A DNA stretch of 64,000 nt, from contig CAVYGO010000003.1 of assembly GCA_963768085.1 (NCBI GenBank), positions 744,001 through 808,000 of the forward strand, given 5' to 3'. The number at the start of each line of letters is the position of its first letter. Position 1 is the first letter of the stretch. Positions 36,969-46,465 of this stretch are shown one piece after another. The notes under the pieces were generated by a model. It was not told where the DNA came from and did not search any database. It worked only from the letters and a program-made list of their open reading frames with translations. The DNA is from Pukyongia sp963768085. GTDB taxonomy: Bacteria > Bacteroidota > Bacteroidia > Flavobacteriales > Flavobacteriaceae. A program made the translations under genes and the position numbers.

Positions 36969-37511
36969 TTATTCCATGGCATCCCGCATTTCTTCATTTT
37001 CCTCAGTATTATTTTCATTTCTGAAATTATCAACTTCCTTCAGAATGTGGGGTAAGATTAATGGACCTAATGAGGCCACCGGACCGTATAATACCGATGA
37101 CTCTCTTTTTTCTTCAGACATGATCGAATAGGTTTCCGAAGCATCCACAAACATGAATATCACGCTTACAATAAAGACGTATTTAATGGCATTAAAAGCT
37201 CCACCCAATAGCTTGTTAATAATACCAAGCATTGCGAAATCTGCGATTTTTGTTAGAAATTTTCCCGCGGCGGAAATGAGAAAGACTATGGCTAGAAAAG
37301 TAACTGCGAAAGCTACCAGGTTTACCGTCTGCTCACTCCAATCGAACCAACCGGCGATATATCCGGCAGCATAACCCGAAAAGTAAATGGCTCCGTAAAC
37401 TCCTGCGATCAATCCTATTAACCCGGCAAGTGCAACAAATAAGCCTTTCTTATAACCCACGTAAAAAGCTATGAGCAGAATGGCTCCTAAAACGACATCA
37501 ATGAGGTTCAT
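36969..37511 (-). CDS. CvpA family membrane protein
   Basis: A 180-residue protein with four membrane helices and the opening MNLIDVVLGAILLIAFYVGYKKGLF, GYAAGYIAGWFDWSEQTVNLVAFAVTFLAIV and LLGGAFNAIKYVFIVSVI, the pattern of CvpA/colicin V production proteins. The C-terminal 35 residues are acidic and Asn-rich. Function in Bacteroidota is unknown; CvpA is linked to envelope homeostasis elsewhere. It ends 11 bases from the SulP gene (convergent). Confidence 0.9.
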   Translation of the reverse strand: MNLIDVVLGAILLIAFYVGYKKGLFVALAGLIGLIAGVYGAIYFSGYAAGYIAGWFDWSEQTVNLVAFAVTFLAIVFLISAAGKFLTKIADFAMLGIINKLLGGAFNAIKYVFIVSVIFMFVDASETYSIMSEEKRESSVLYGPVASLGPLILPHILKEVDNFRNENNTEENEEMRDAME

Positions 37512-37626
37512 CTTATGGATTTAACGCAAAGATAGTATTTATGTTATATCTGCTGTTAAATCGATCTATATACCATACCCGGACTGGTTTTTGGAAATTT
37601 ATTCAAGTATCTTTGTGGATGATAGT

Positions 37627-37983
37627 ATGGCAAGAGACGAAGTATTAAAAAAGCAATGGGAACAGGTGGTGAGGCTCCTGAGTAAAAGATTTGCAGATGG
37701 GGAGGACCTTGATCTGGACGCAGTGATTTACCTGGTTGGCATCCAGGAACTGGGTCAATTACACCGGAAATTCAAGAAGGACGAAAAAATTAACCTTATG
37801 CATATTGCTATTTGCAGGCTGCTCGAACCCTATGGGTATTATTCGTTCGACTATTTTGATGATGAAGGTTGGCCGCATTACAGAATCGAAGAACAATTAC
37901 CTACTCTAAAAGCCGGAGAACAAAGTGTTTTAATGAAAGAAGCTATTGTACAATACTTTCTGGAAAAAGAAGTGATTGAATAG
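37627..37983 (+). CDS. Conserved small protein of unknown function
   Basis: A 118-residue soluble protein from ATG 37627 (MARDEVLKKQWEQVVRLLSKRF); a TTG at 37591 would add 12 residues. It is rich in aromatic and acidic residues (LLEPYGYYSFDYFDDEGWPHYRIEEQLP) and lacks signal or membrane segments. The blocks GEDLDLDAVIYLVGIQELGQ and KDEKINLMHIAICRLLEPYGYY look conserved, and I believe it is a flavobacterial family commonly found beside pheS or cvpA. Function not known. Confidence 0.8.
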   Translation: MARDEVLKKQWEQVVRLLSKRFADGEDLDLDAVIYLVGIQELGQLHRKFKKDEKINLMHIAICRLLEPYGYYSFDYFDDEGWPHYRIEEQLPTLKAGEQSVLMKEAIVQYFLEKEVIE

Positions 37984-38018
37984 AATTTATGTAGTTTTGC
38001 GATCGAATAGAATAGATC

Positions 38019-39038
38019 ATGATTGATAAGATTAAAGAACATATCGCGGAAGTCGAGTCATTCAAGGCCAAGACCCGGACAGATGTTGAGTCCTTCCGAA
38101 TAAAATATCTTGGAAAGAAGGGTTTGTTGAACGAATTTTTTGCTGCATTCAAGAATGTCCCAAAAGATCAGAAAAAGGAATTCGGACAGGTAATTAACAC
38201 CTTGAAAACAGCAGCCCAGGATAAGGTAAACAGTCTTAAAAATTCTCTGGAAGCTACTGAAGAAACAGCCGGAATCTATGGTGATCTTACCCGGCCCGGA
38301 GAGCCTATCACACTCGGCTCGAGGCATCCGATATCCATAGTGAAGAATAAGATTGTCGATATATTTTCAAGAATAGGTTTTAATGTGTCTGAAGGACCCG
38401 AAATAGAGGACGACTGGCATAATTTCACAGCATTGAATCTACCCGAATATCACCCGGCCCGCGACATGCAGGATACTTTCTTTATTGAAACGGACCCGGA
38501 TATACTGTTACGAACACATACCTCATCTGTTCAGGTTCGCTACATGGAGAACAACAAACCTCCCATCAGAACCATTTCGCCAGGACGAGTTTACCGTAAC
38601 GAAGCTATTTCCGCACGGTCACATTGTTTCTTCCACCAGGTGGAAGGATTATATGTGGATAAGAGTGTAAGTTTCGCCGATCTGAAACAGACCTTACAAT
38701 ATTTCACAACGGAGATGTTCGGAAAGTCCAAGATTAGATTGCGTCCTTCATATTTTCCTTTTACTGAACCCAGTGCCGAGGTAGATGTATACTGGGGCTT
38801 GGAAACTGAAACCGATTACAAGATGACGAAAGGGACCGGATGGCTCGAGATCATGGGTTGCGGAATGGTCGATCCGAACGTACTGTCGAATTGTGGAATC
38901 GATCCTGAAGTTTATTCCGGATTTGCTTTTGGGATGGGGATCGACCGTGTTGCATTACTACTACATCAAATACCCGATATCCGAATGCTCAGCGAAAATG
39001 ACATTCGCTTTCTTGAACAATTCAAAAGTTCGTTATAG
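38019..39038 (+). CDS. pheS: Phenylalanine--tRNA ligase alpha subunit
   Basis: The alpha subunit of PheRS. The helical N-terminal domain (1-80) is followed by the class II core: LGSRHPISIVKNKIVDIFSRIGFNVSEGPEIEDDWHNF (motif 1 area), RTISPGRVYRNEAISARSHCFFHQVEGLYVD (motif 2) and FAFGMGIDRVALL (motif 3). The length of 339 is standard. The pheT gene is not adjacent. The next gene starts 3 bases after the stop. Confidence 0.97.
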   Translation: MIDKIKEHIAEVESFKAKTRTDVESFRIKYLGKKGLLNEFFAAFKNVPKDQKKEFGQVINTLKTAAQDKVNSLKNSLEATEETAGIYGDLTRPGEPITLGSRHPISIVKNKIVDIFSRIGFNVSEGPEIEDDWHNFTALNLPEYHPARDMQDTFFIETDPDILLRTHTSSVQVRYMENNKPPIRTISPGRVYRNEAISARSHCFFHQVEGLYVDKSVSFADLKQTLQYFTTEMFGKSKIRLRPSYFPFTEPSAEVDVYWGLETETDYKMTKGTGWLEIMGCGMVDPNVLSNCGIDPEVYSGFAFGMGIDRVALLLHQIPDIRMLSENDIRFLEQFKSSL

Positions 39039-39041
39039 ACC

Positions 39042-39437
39042 ATGCGTAAGGATATTGATATTCCCGAAGTAAAGGGCGTATACGTCGCCGCTGTACTTGA
39101 ATTTAATGAGGATTTCAACACAAACGACTGGAATGCATACATCATTAACGATGGTTCTGTTGCTTTGGAAACTGTATTGATAGTTTCCCAGGGGTACGAC
39201 GATCATGATCTTACGGCACCCATGCGGCGTAGTATAAACAATTTACCTGCTAAGGGATTTGCAAAGATCGAATTTTTGGAGAACTCTGTGTTGCGACTGG
39301 ATAATTTCTTCACCATTACGTATTTCATCGGAGATAAGCTATATGATAAGCGTTTCGAGCTACCTGCTAATTCCGTCATGGAGGATAACAGTGTTCCACT
39401 TCCTGTAATGGAAAGGAATGGAGTTCTTGCCAGATAG
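39042..39437 (+). CDS. Conserved protein of unknown function linked to pheS
   Basis: A 131-residue beta-rich soluble protein with the blocks KGVYVAAVLEFNEDFNTNDWNAYIIND and VSQGYDDHDLTAPMRRSINNLPAKGFAKIE, and no known motif. It starts 3 bases after pheS, so it is co-transcribed; in annotation pipelines such proteins are sometimes wrongly labelled as a PheRS subunit because of this position. Function unknown. A bidirectional terminator follows. Confidence 0.85.
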   Translation: MRKDIDIPEVKGVYVAAVLEFNEDFNTNDWNAYIINDGSVALETVLIVSQGYDDHDLTAPMRRSINNLPAKGFAKIEFLENSVLRLDNFFTITYFIGDKLYDKRFELPANSVMEDNSVPLPVMERNGVLAR

Positions 39438-39464
39438 CCGGATTATTTAATTCTATAAACAAAC

Positions 39465-39500
39465 AAAAACCCCCTCCGTTTCCGGAAGGGGTTTTCTTTT
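39465..39500. terminator. Bidirectional intrinsic terminator
   Basis: A 13-bp stem (AAAACCCCCTCCG / CGGAAGGGGTTTT, one mismatch) with loop TTTC and T runs on both sides, between convergent genes ending at 39437 and 39523. It should terminate both the pheS unit and the T9SS protein gene. Confidence 0.88.
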
Positions 39501-39522
39501 GGTTGGTTATATAATCTTGCGA

Positions 39523-42500
39523 TTATTCTTTAATCAATCGTTTCACGGTTGTTGATTGCTCACCGGTGATCTGAACCATATAGACTCCAGATGCCAGTTG
39601 CGATACATCGATCATCATTTCACTTCCCATATTGCGAAGGTCGATGGTATTGACCAGTTTACCGTTTACGTCAAAGATCACTAGATTATCCAGCAGTATG
39701 TTGGATCCGTTGGCAAGAGTTACTTGCTCGCCGGCCGGATTCGGATACAAACTGATCGCCGAGCTTAGCTCGTTGTCAGTATTACCCAGTATGCTCTCAA
39801 CAGTTAGCTGGAAGGTACAGCAACCTTCGTTACCATACTCATCGGTAGAACAGATCGATATAGTGTACACACCGTCAGATAGTTCTGTGCCTGCCGCCGG
39901 ATCCTGGGTAAAGATCGTAAGCGGATCGGTACAGTTGTCTGTCGCCGTAGCGTCTCCATCGGCCCAGTAATCAGGTAATGTATAGAACAAGTTGCCTGGT
40001 CCCGGATCTACAGTCATGTCTGCCGGACAGGTTACTTCTGGTCCTAAAGCATCCACGACAGTGATCATAGACTGACAAGCGGCCAGGTTACCACTGGCAT
40101 CGGAAGCAAATACCGTTGCCGTTAGTGGTGAGGCTGCAATGTCTGCACAGGTTACCTCGGTGATGTCTACTGCCAGTACGGTAATACCACAGGCATCAAA
40201 GGATAGTGGTCCCCCTGAGATAAAGACAAAGAATGCATCTCCATCGGAGTTGTTTAGCGTAAGGGTCCAGTTAGCCGGATCGAACTGACCTACAAATCCT
40301 GGTACAAATCCACTGATGGTGGTTGTAGCAGCACCAAAGATACCGTCATCAGACTGTGAACGGAATCCGAACACATCGCCAGCGGCCAGGTTGATCGGTC
40401 CACTGTTTCCACTTTGTGTATTGGCTCCTGCAGGATCGGTTAATTCGGTGAATACACCGTTTAACAGGTATCCAAAGCCGTCGAAGGCCGGTCCGTCAGG
40501 GGTTGTGTAATCCCAGTCGAAACTAACTACTTCAGCAGCTGTTACATTCATTGTGAAGTCTGTGAATCCTTCAGTACCCGATCCGTTATCACTACTAATA
40601 GTGATCACTTCATAGATCACTGGCGATGAAGCCAGCAGGTCTTCCGGTTCGATATCGGCCGTACCGTCAGGTCCAAGCTCGATGGTTACATCAGCACAAA
40701 CCAATACCGGAGGCGTGTTATCAATTACATTCACCAGCGCGGTACATGTGGAAGAATTTCCAGCAGCGTCAGTAGCAGTTATGATAACATCGGTTAATCC
40801 AAGATCATCACAAGTGAATTCTACATTCATCATAGAAGTACCTGTCGCGTATGTTAGACGCAGTTGTAAGTTATCTCCACCACAAAGGGTAGTGTTGATA
40901 TTACCAGCCACATCGGTTCCTGTAAAGTCGATCTGTCCATCGGCAGCCCAGGTATCGATCAAGGCCGCTGGGATCATAAAGGTCTCGGTAAGTACGGTGT
41001 TACACTGATCGGCAAAACTTCCCGTGGCACCGATCATTCCAACTGTGTTGGTATCTTCATCGGTGATGGTCCATGCTTCTTCGTTACCACCGGTTCCATC
41101 GATATCTCCAAAGGTCATTACTTCAAGTATCGCATCGCCGTTCGCTCCAACAGGAGTTCCGGTAAAGGAGAAGAGGTTAGTGCCCATCAGGGCTGGATTT
41201 ACAATATTAATTGTTTGGTCGTAAGCACCGCCTACACCACCAGTAATTATTACACCACCTGGGCCACAGTTGTCATCCCATCCTGTTGCTAACATAGTTG
41301 CAGGAACAGAAGCCATACCATTTGCATCAAGTACAACATCCATTGGAATACCAGGACTATCATAATCGTAATTCAAGGTCCAGCTATTGATCATACCGGT
41401 ATCTCCACCGGCATTATCGGATACGGTTAAGATCCAGACTCCCATCACTTCTTCCGTATCGAAAGCAGACAGGGCTTGTTCTGGTGTATAAGAACCGCTA
41501 ATTGGAGAAGAACTACATTCATCTTCAATTGGATCTACCGCTTCATCATCCAGTGTTACCTGCATATCATTATTCGAACATCCAAAGGTAGACGCTGGCA
41601 CACCCATTTGATCGATAAGTGTTACTACGGTTCCACCCGGAGATTCCAGGGTCACAATAAGGTCACCTACCCAGGTATGTGAAATATCAAGATCCACATC
41701 CATATCGAGTATAGCACCTGCGTCAGCAACAGTTATAGTTGTTGAAACACCTATAGGATCGTTATCAGGAATAGCCAAAGCAGGAGCATCGGTTGCAGAA
41801 CCAGGAACTGGTCCCGGAGTTCCGATACAACTTACCGTTGGTGGCTCGATATCATTTACAGTTACGTTAAATGTACAAGTCACCGCGTTTCCGCCCGGAT
41901 CTGTGTACTCAAGTGTAGTAAGGGTCGTTCCCACAGGGAAAGTACCGCCACTTGGGAATCCGGTGATCACCGTGTAAGGTGCGTTTGAGACCGTGTATTC
42001 ATAGCGTACCGTTCCGTTCCAAACGCGTGGACTGAAAACGGAACCGGAAAATAATCCGGAAGAAGCAGAACCAAGATCCAGGGTAAGATCTGAATTGGAA
42101 GATTGCTCATTTGCTCCGTTACCATTTGTATAGTTAACAGAGGCATCCATGAATACCGCCACTGCGTATGTAGTATTGGCGCTCAATGTAATCGGCGCAC
42201 CCAATACCAGGGCTGTCGGGTTATTTGTTCCTGCTGAAGGGCCGCTAGCTGTAGCAACTGCAGCACCCCATGCTCCGGGATTCGTTTCGTTACCAACGTA
42301 AGTGCCGCTCGGGATCAGATAAATGTCTGCATTAACAGTTGAACCAGCAGTAGCATCTGTATTAACATCGATTTCTGTTACCATTATATCGTTCACGTCT
42401 ACGGTTGCATCGAAATATACAGTAGCATTTGCTCCCAGACCGTTTCCGCCGGCAAATATGGTAGACAGCTCATCGTTAGCAATTCCTCCTCCCATAAAGC

Positions 42501-43539
42501 AGTTATCCACTACGGTTGGGCTAGGATATGTTACAACAGCACCGCAAATTCCGGGGTCACTATCCACCGTAACATCTGGGGGACAGGTTACCATTGGAGG
42601 CTCATTGTCGTTCACCGTTATAGTAAACTGGCAGGTAGCCGTATCACCTTCGTCATCCGTGGCCGTAAATTCGATAATAGTATCTCCAATCGGGAAATCA
42701 CTTCCGGATGGAGGCCCCATGGTTTGAACCACAACTACGGGTCCACCATCGGGATCGATAGCCGTCGCCTGTGAGAAGGACACCTGGGCCGTACACACAC
42801 CGGGATCGGTGTTTGCCATTACATCCATAGGACAGCTGATTATTGGTGGAGGTAAAGCACAACCAAATATTTGGATATGATCTATAGAAATATCACCTCG
42901 GAATGTCGAAGCTCCGGAACCTTCTTCCATGCAAATTTGAAGGGTAATCACAGAGCCGGCAAAGGCATCCAGATTAGCACTTCCTTGCAACCAAGGATCG
43001 AATTGGCCAGTTTGAATCTGTCCGGGACCAGCAGTAAATACGTTTCCTCCATTAACATTAACGGTTAGCTCTCCAATATTAGAGCCAAACATATAGTACC
43101 AAAAGGACAATTCAAGAGGAGCTGATTCTGCTGTGAGGTCAATCACTGTAGACATACAATGTACTTCACCTGTCAAAGCAGAACTTGACTCAAGAAAAAT
43201 AAATTCTTCATTCGTACTAGCTGCTCCTACCGCAGGACACTCAGGCCCTGTAATTGAAGAAGGCGTGTCACTGAGGGTGCTTACTGTTAAATCGTTAGTT
43301 CCACCAGGGGCAGGATCTTCGGTGAACACACCAAAACTACCACCACCAGCGTTAAAATCTTCTGCAAAAACAACGGAAGGGGTCAAAACTCCTGGACAGA
43401 CCAAACTACCAGGTGGATCGGGAAATCCTGCTGTAGGGGTACATTGAGCAAATGCACCGGTTTGCATAAATAAACCGAAGCACGCAAATAACAGAGATGT
43501 CATCAGCATTTTCCAGTTCGAAAATGTAACTTTTTTCAT
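39523..43539 (-). CDS. T9SS-secreted multi-domain protein (HYR, P-domain)
   Basis: A 1338-residue secreted protein. Signal peptide (FGLFMQTGAFAQ), a domain with a concanavalin-like look (30-225), HYR domains (about 230-340: PPIISCPMDVMANTDPG, FTITVNDNEPPMVTCPPDVTV), a proprotein-convertase P/Homo B domain (about 590-720: DISHTWVGDLIVTLESPGGT), further HYR-like units (CADVTIELGPDG, CPADMTVDPGPGN) and a type A T9SS sorting domain at the C-terminus (ISLYPNPAGEQVTL, GVYMVQITG). It is probably exposed or released at the cell surface; no catalytic domain is visible. Many Cys and Asp residues suggest calcium binding and disulfides. Confidence 0.9.
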   Translation of the reverse strand: MKKVTFSNWKMLMTSLLFACFGLFMQTGAFAQCTPTAGFPDPPGSLVCPGVLTPSVVFAEDFNAGGGSFGVFTEDPAPGGTNDLTVSTLSDTPSSITGPECPAVGAASTNEEFIFLESSSALTGEVHCMSTVIDLTAESAPLELSFWYYMFGSNIGELTVNVNGGNVFTAGPGQIQTGQFDPWLQGSANLDAFAGSVITLQICMEEGSGASTFRGDISIDHIQIFGCALPPPIISCPMDVMANTDPGVCTAQVSFSQATAIDPDGGPVVVVQTMGPPSGSDFPIGDTIIEFTATDDEGDTATCQFTITVNDNEPPMVTCPPDVTVDSDPGICGAVVTYPSPTVVDNCFMGGGIANDELSTIFAGGNGLGANATVYFDATVDVNDIMVTEIDVNTDATAGSTVNADIYLIPSGTYVGNETNPGAWGAAVATASGPSAGTNNPTALVLGAPITLSANTTYAVAVFMDASVNYTNGNGANEQSSNSDLTLDLGSASSGLFSGSVFSPRVWNGTVRYEYTVSNAPYTVITGFPSGGTFPVGTTLTTLEYTDPGGNAVTCTFNVTVNDIEPPTVSCIGTPGPVPGSATDAPALAIPDNDPIGVSTTITVADAGAILDMDVDLDISHTWVGDLIVTLESPGGTVVTLIDQMGVPASTFGCSNNDMQVTLDDEAVDPIEDECSSSPISGSYTPEQALSAFDTEEVMGVWILTVSDNAGGDTGMINSWTLNYDYDSPGIPMDVVLDANGMASVPATMLATGWDDNCGPGGVIITGGVGGAYDQTINIVNPALMGTNLFSFTGTPVGANGDAILEVMTFGDIDGTGGNEEAWTITDEDTNTVGMIGATGSFADQCNTVLTETFMIPAALIDTWAADGQIDFTGTDVAGNINTTLCGGDNLQLRLTYATGTSMMNVEFTCDDLGLTDVIITATDAAGNSSTCTALVNVIDNTPPVLVCADVTIELGPDGTADIEPEDLLASSPVIYEVITISSDNGSGTEGFTDFTMNVTAAEVVSFDWDYTTPDGPAFDGFGYLLNGVFTELTDPAGANTQSGNSGPINLAAGDVFGFRSQSDDGIFGAATTTISGFVPGFVGQFDPANWTLTLNNSDGDAFFVFISGGPLSFDACGITVLAVDITEVTCADIAASPLTATVFASDASGNLAACQSMITVVDALGPEVTCPADMTVDPGPGNLFYTLPDYWADGDATATDNCTDPLTIFTQDPAAGTELSDGVYTISICSTDEYGNEGCCTFQLTVESILGNTDNELSSAISLYPNPAGEQVTLANGSNILLDNLVIFDVNGKLVNTIDLRNMGSEMMIDVSQLASGVYMVQITGEQSTTVKRLIKE

Positions 43540-43726
43540 ATTGAAAGGTTTAAATTAATTAATTGAAAAGTGAATGTTAAAAATAACATAAATTCTGAAG
43601 ATATGGGTAGGAAATTTCAGAAGAAAAGTTAAAATACACAGATTTTAATAGCTAATACGCAGGCGCCTCTATTAAAATATTAGAAAACAGTAGTTGAAAA
43701 GATAAAAAATGAGTGACTGAACCTGG

Positions 43727-44731
43727 TTAATTTAGCTTTTCAGTGAGATTTTTAATTACCTTTTTTGGATCTTTTCCGTCGTACAATATGGCATATACGG
43801 CATCGATGATAGGTGTCTTCGCTTTTTCATCTCCTCTTCCTTCATTTAACTCATAGGCACTTTTTGTGGCATAGTATCCTTCTGCGACCATACTCATTTC
43901 CATCATAGCACTTTTAACAGTGTAGCCTTTACCGATCATATTCCCAAACATTCTGTTTCTGCTGAAAATGGAATATCCCGTGACAAGAAGATCACCCAGA
44001 TAGGCTGAATTGTTGATGTCACGCTTCATTTTATGGACCTTCTTCACATAGCGTTTCATCTCCCTGATGGCATTGCTCATCAGCACACTTTGAAAATTAT
44101 CGCCGTAACCCAGGCCATGGGCGATACCGGCAGCCAGTGCATATATGTTCTTTAACATGGCTGCATATTCAGTCCCAATGATGTCATCACTGGTGGTAGT
44201 TTTAATGTACTCTGATTGTAATTTGGAAGCCACCATATCTGCCTTTAGCGCATCTGCACAGGCTATGGTAAGATATGATAAACGCTCCATAGCAACTTCT
44301 TCCGCGTGACAAGGACCTGTGATCACACCAATATCTTTGAATGGAATATCGTAATGTGTGAAGAAATGATCTCCCACAATGAGACTGCTTTCAGGTACTA
44401 TCCCTTTTATAGCTGAAAATATGATCTTACCCTTCAGGGACACAGTTAGTTTATTAAGTTCTTGCTCGACAAAAGCTGAAGGGATCGCGAAGATGAGATA
44501 GTCTGCATAAGTAACCATTTCATTTATGTCATTACTAAGCCGAAGCTGATCTGTTTGGAATTCAACCGAGCTTAAATAATTCGGATTATGCTGTTCTTTT
44601 TTAATATGTTCCAGGGCATAGACACTGCGCATATACCATCCCACCTCGTCGAGATTCTCGCAAAGCATTTTAACAATAGCCGTAGCCCAGCTCCCGCCTC
44701 CAATAACGGCAAATTTTGGTGTTGCTGACAT
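43727..44731 (-). CDS. gpsA: Glycerol-3-phosphate dehydrogenase [NAD(P)+]
   Basis: It reduces dihydroxyacetone phosphate to sn-glycerol 3-phosphate for phospholipid synthesis. The N-terminal GGGSWATAIVKML is the cofactor-binding loop, VITGPCHAEEVAMERLSYLTIAC is the hallmark block, and KNIYALAAGIAHGLGYGDNFQ carries the catalytic Lys. At 334 residues it is of normal length. A 124-base spacer separates it from the divergent lipoprotein gene. Confidence 0.96.
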   Translation of the reverse strand: MSATPKFAVIGGGSWATAIVKMLCENLDEVGWYMRSVYALEHIKKEQHNPNYLSSVEFQTDQLRLSNDINEMVTYADYLIFAIPSAFVEQELNKLTVSLKGKIIFSAIKGIVPESSLIVGDHFFTHYDIPFKDIGVITGPCHAEEVAMERLSYLTIACADALKADMVASKLQSEYIKTTTSDDIIGTEYAAMLKNIYALAAGIAHGLGYGDNFQSVLMSNAIREMKRYVKKVHKMKRDINNSAYLGDLLVTGYSIFSRNRMFGNMIGKGYTVKSAMMEMSMVAEGYYATKSAYELNEGRGDEKAKTPIIDAVYAILYDGKDPKKVIKNLTEKLN

Positions 44732-44855
44732 GAAATATATTTAGTGAATTCAAAAGTACAGAATAATAAACACTTTATAAGCCACACGCAATCAATGTAT
44801 TATGATTTTGGCACGCTTTTAGATTTTACTTCAATGAATATAAAAACCCGAAGTT

Positions 44856-45773
44856 ATGAAGACAGTAAAACTATTTTTTGGAGTCGCCTTAGCGACCATG
44901 ATGTTTACTTCGTGTTATACTGAAGTAATAGTCGAGGATCCTTATGTTGATCCAGTGCCATCCATTACCTTAAGGGAGCTCGTGTCCTCTTATGAATTAT
45001 GGTACGTCGATATTGATCGCAGTTCGGGTAACGGATACATTCCGTTTATGCAAAAAGCATTCACCGTGTCCTTTCAGAATGGAACCATGTATGCCAATAA
45101 TAATTTAGTTGGAATAGGGGAACAGGGATATGGTTTTGGAATAGATGTGGGATATTACGATACTTTTAATTTCGAGATGGACATTTCACATGATATTGAC
45201 GGGTACTTTTCTTTTGAGGTTACCCAACTAAATAATAATGAGATCGAATTATATTTCCCGCCCCTGGATTTATCATATATCCTGGTGGGTTATCAGCGCA
45301 ATACATTCGATTACGATGCGCTGTTCTATGATAATATTCATTATTTCATCCAGGAATATGTCGCCTGGGAAAAAATATATACGAGTCCGTATGGAGAACC
45401 AAACGAATTCGATTATGAGAATTTTCTGCAATTCCTGCCGGGTGGTGGAAATGGTAACTTCCAGAGTTCCGAAGACCCAATTGGAACGAATATAAATTAC
45501 ATCTACTGGGATTATACGGGGATCTACAATGTAGACGATGTGCCCGAAGACCGATACCTGAAATATTTAACACTTGATTATGACTATCTGGGCAATGAAT
45601 ACTTTGAATTGTCCGTTATTAATGATCATACGATAGAATTGTTTCATGAATTTTCAGGAACACTGTATCGATTCACTGGAAAAGGCTACATACAGTATAA
45701 GAGTAGTGATGGTAAGTTGCGTAAATCGAAGAAGGATATTGAAAAGGAAATGATCAAGATCAGTAAATTCTGA
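44856..45773 (+). CDS. Flavobacterial lipoprotein of unknown function
   Basis: A 305-residue protein with a lipoprotein signal (ATMMFTSC, Cys20), followed by a Tyr/Asp/Asn-rich beta domain (ELVSSYELWYVDIDR, FTVSFQNGTMYANNN, FEMDISHDIDGYFSFEV) and a basic C-terminal end. The opening LRELVSSYELWYVDI recurs, as far as I recall, in flavobacterial lipoproteins located near nadD and gmk. It probably sits at the outer membrane; function unknown. A terminator follows at 45829. Confidence 0.8.
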   Translation: MKTVKLFFGVALATMMFTSCYTEVIVEDPYVDPVPSITLRELVSSYELWYVDIDRSSGNGYIPFMQKAFTVSFQNGTMYANNNLVGIGEQGYGFGIDVGYYDTFNFEMDISHDIDGYFSFEVTQLNNNEIELYFPPLDLSYILVGYQRNTFDYDALFYDNIHYFIQEYVAWEKIYTSPYGEPNEFDYENFLQFLPGGGNGNFQSSEDPIGTNINYIYWDYTGIYNVDDVPEDRYLKYLTLDYDYLGNEYFELSVINDHTIELFHEFSGTLYRFTGKGYIQYKSSDGKLRKSKKDIEKEMIKISKF

Positions 45774-45828
45774 TATAATATATACGCTCGGCGCAAGAGC
45801 TGAACAACGATTTTTTTGGTTGGTTATG

Positions 45829-45872
45829 AACCGCCTCGCACCCATTCTTCGGGTTGTTGAGGCGGTTTTTTG
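45829..45872 (+). terminator. Intrinsic terminator between lipoprotein gene and nadD
   Basis: AACCGCCTC (45829-45837) pairs with GAGGCGGTT (45859-45867) across a 21-base loop region that itself can pair (CCC/GGG), followed by T residues. It lies between convergent genes; the T run favours the plus strand. Confidence 0.8.
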
Positions 45873-46463
45873 TTAACGGTAGAAATTCATTTCATCCAGG
45901 TACTTCCATACGGAATGGGGAAGCATGGGACGGATATTTTTCCCTGCTTTTATTCCTTTTCGAATGAAGGTAGAAGACAGTTCCATGATCGGGGCGTTTA
46001 TATGCGTAATTGCAGGATGGTCATCAAATCGAGTTTCAGCGCTTCCTTCTGAAATTCTTGGATACACATACACCGAATACCGCTCCAGTATTACCTCATA
46101 ATTTTTCCACTTATGAAAGCTCTTTAAATTGTCCGCTCCCATAATTAAACAAAAGTGGTTCTCAGGGTATTTCTCTTCCAAATGAGCCAGGGTATTCACG
46201 GTATAATTTGGCTGTGGAAGATCAAATTCAATGTTGCTGGCATTTAGTTTGGGATAGTCCTCTAAGGCGATTCGAACCATGGTCAAACGGTGGATATCGT
46301 CTAGCAATGAGTTTTTTTTCTTCAGGGGGTTGTGTGGTGTAACAACCATCCAGACCTCATCAAGGTCGCTGTATTCCACCATATAATTTGCAATCGTAAG
46401 ATGCCCAACATGGATGGGATTAAAAGTCCCGAAGTAGAGCCCTATTTTCTTTGCTTTTGCCAT
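45873..46463 (-). CDS. nadD: Nicotinate-nucleotide adenylyltransferase
   Basis: It transfers AMP from ATP to nicotinate mononucleotide in NAD synthesis. The nucleotidyltransferase motif GTFNPIHVGH (12-21) and the C-terminal SSTFIRKGI motif are both present, with MGADNLKSFHKWKNYEVIL in between. At 196 residues it is of usual length. It starts 2 bases after gmk; nadD-gmk-yicC form one operon. Confidence 0.96.
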   Translation of the reverse strand: MAKAKKIGLYFGTFNPIHVGHLTIANYMVEYSDLDEVWMVVTPHNPLKKKNSLLDDIHRLTMVRIALEDYPKLNASNIEFDLPQPNYTVNTLAHLEEKYPENHFCLIMGADNLKSFHKWKNYEVILERYSVYVYPRISEGSAETRFDDHPAITHINAPIMELSSTFIRKGIKAGKNIRPMLPHSVWKYLDEMNFYR

Positions 46464-46465
46464 GG

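Noticed and set aside
37992..37999. TAGTTTTG as promoter of pheS
   Set aside because: The -7 match is exact but no TTTG-like element is at the right distance, so I did not list it.
40682..42727. Several open frames on the plus strand opposite the T9SS gene
   Set aside because: They are biased mirror frames of a long repetitive coding region, with no start context or protein features.
43653..43676. Dyad around AGGCGCCT upstream of the T9SS gene
   Set aside because: Only the central 8 bases are symmetric; the outer TAATA/TATTA arms are offset by two bases.
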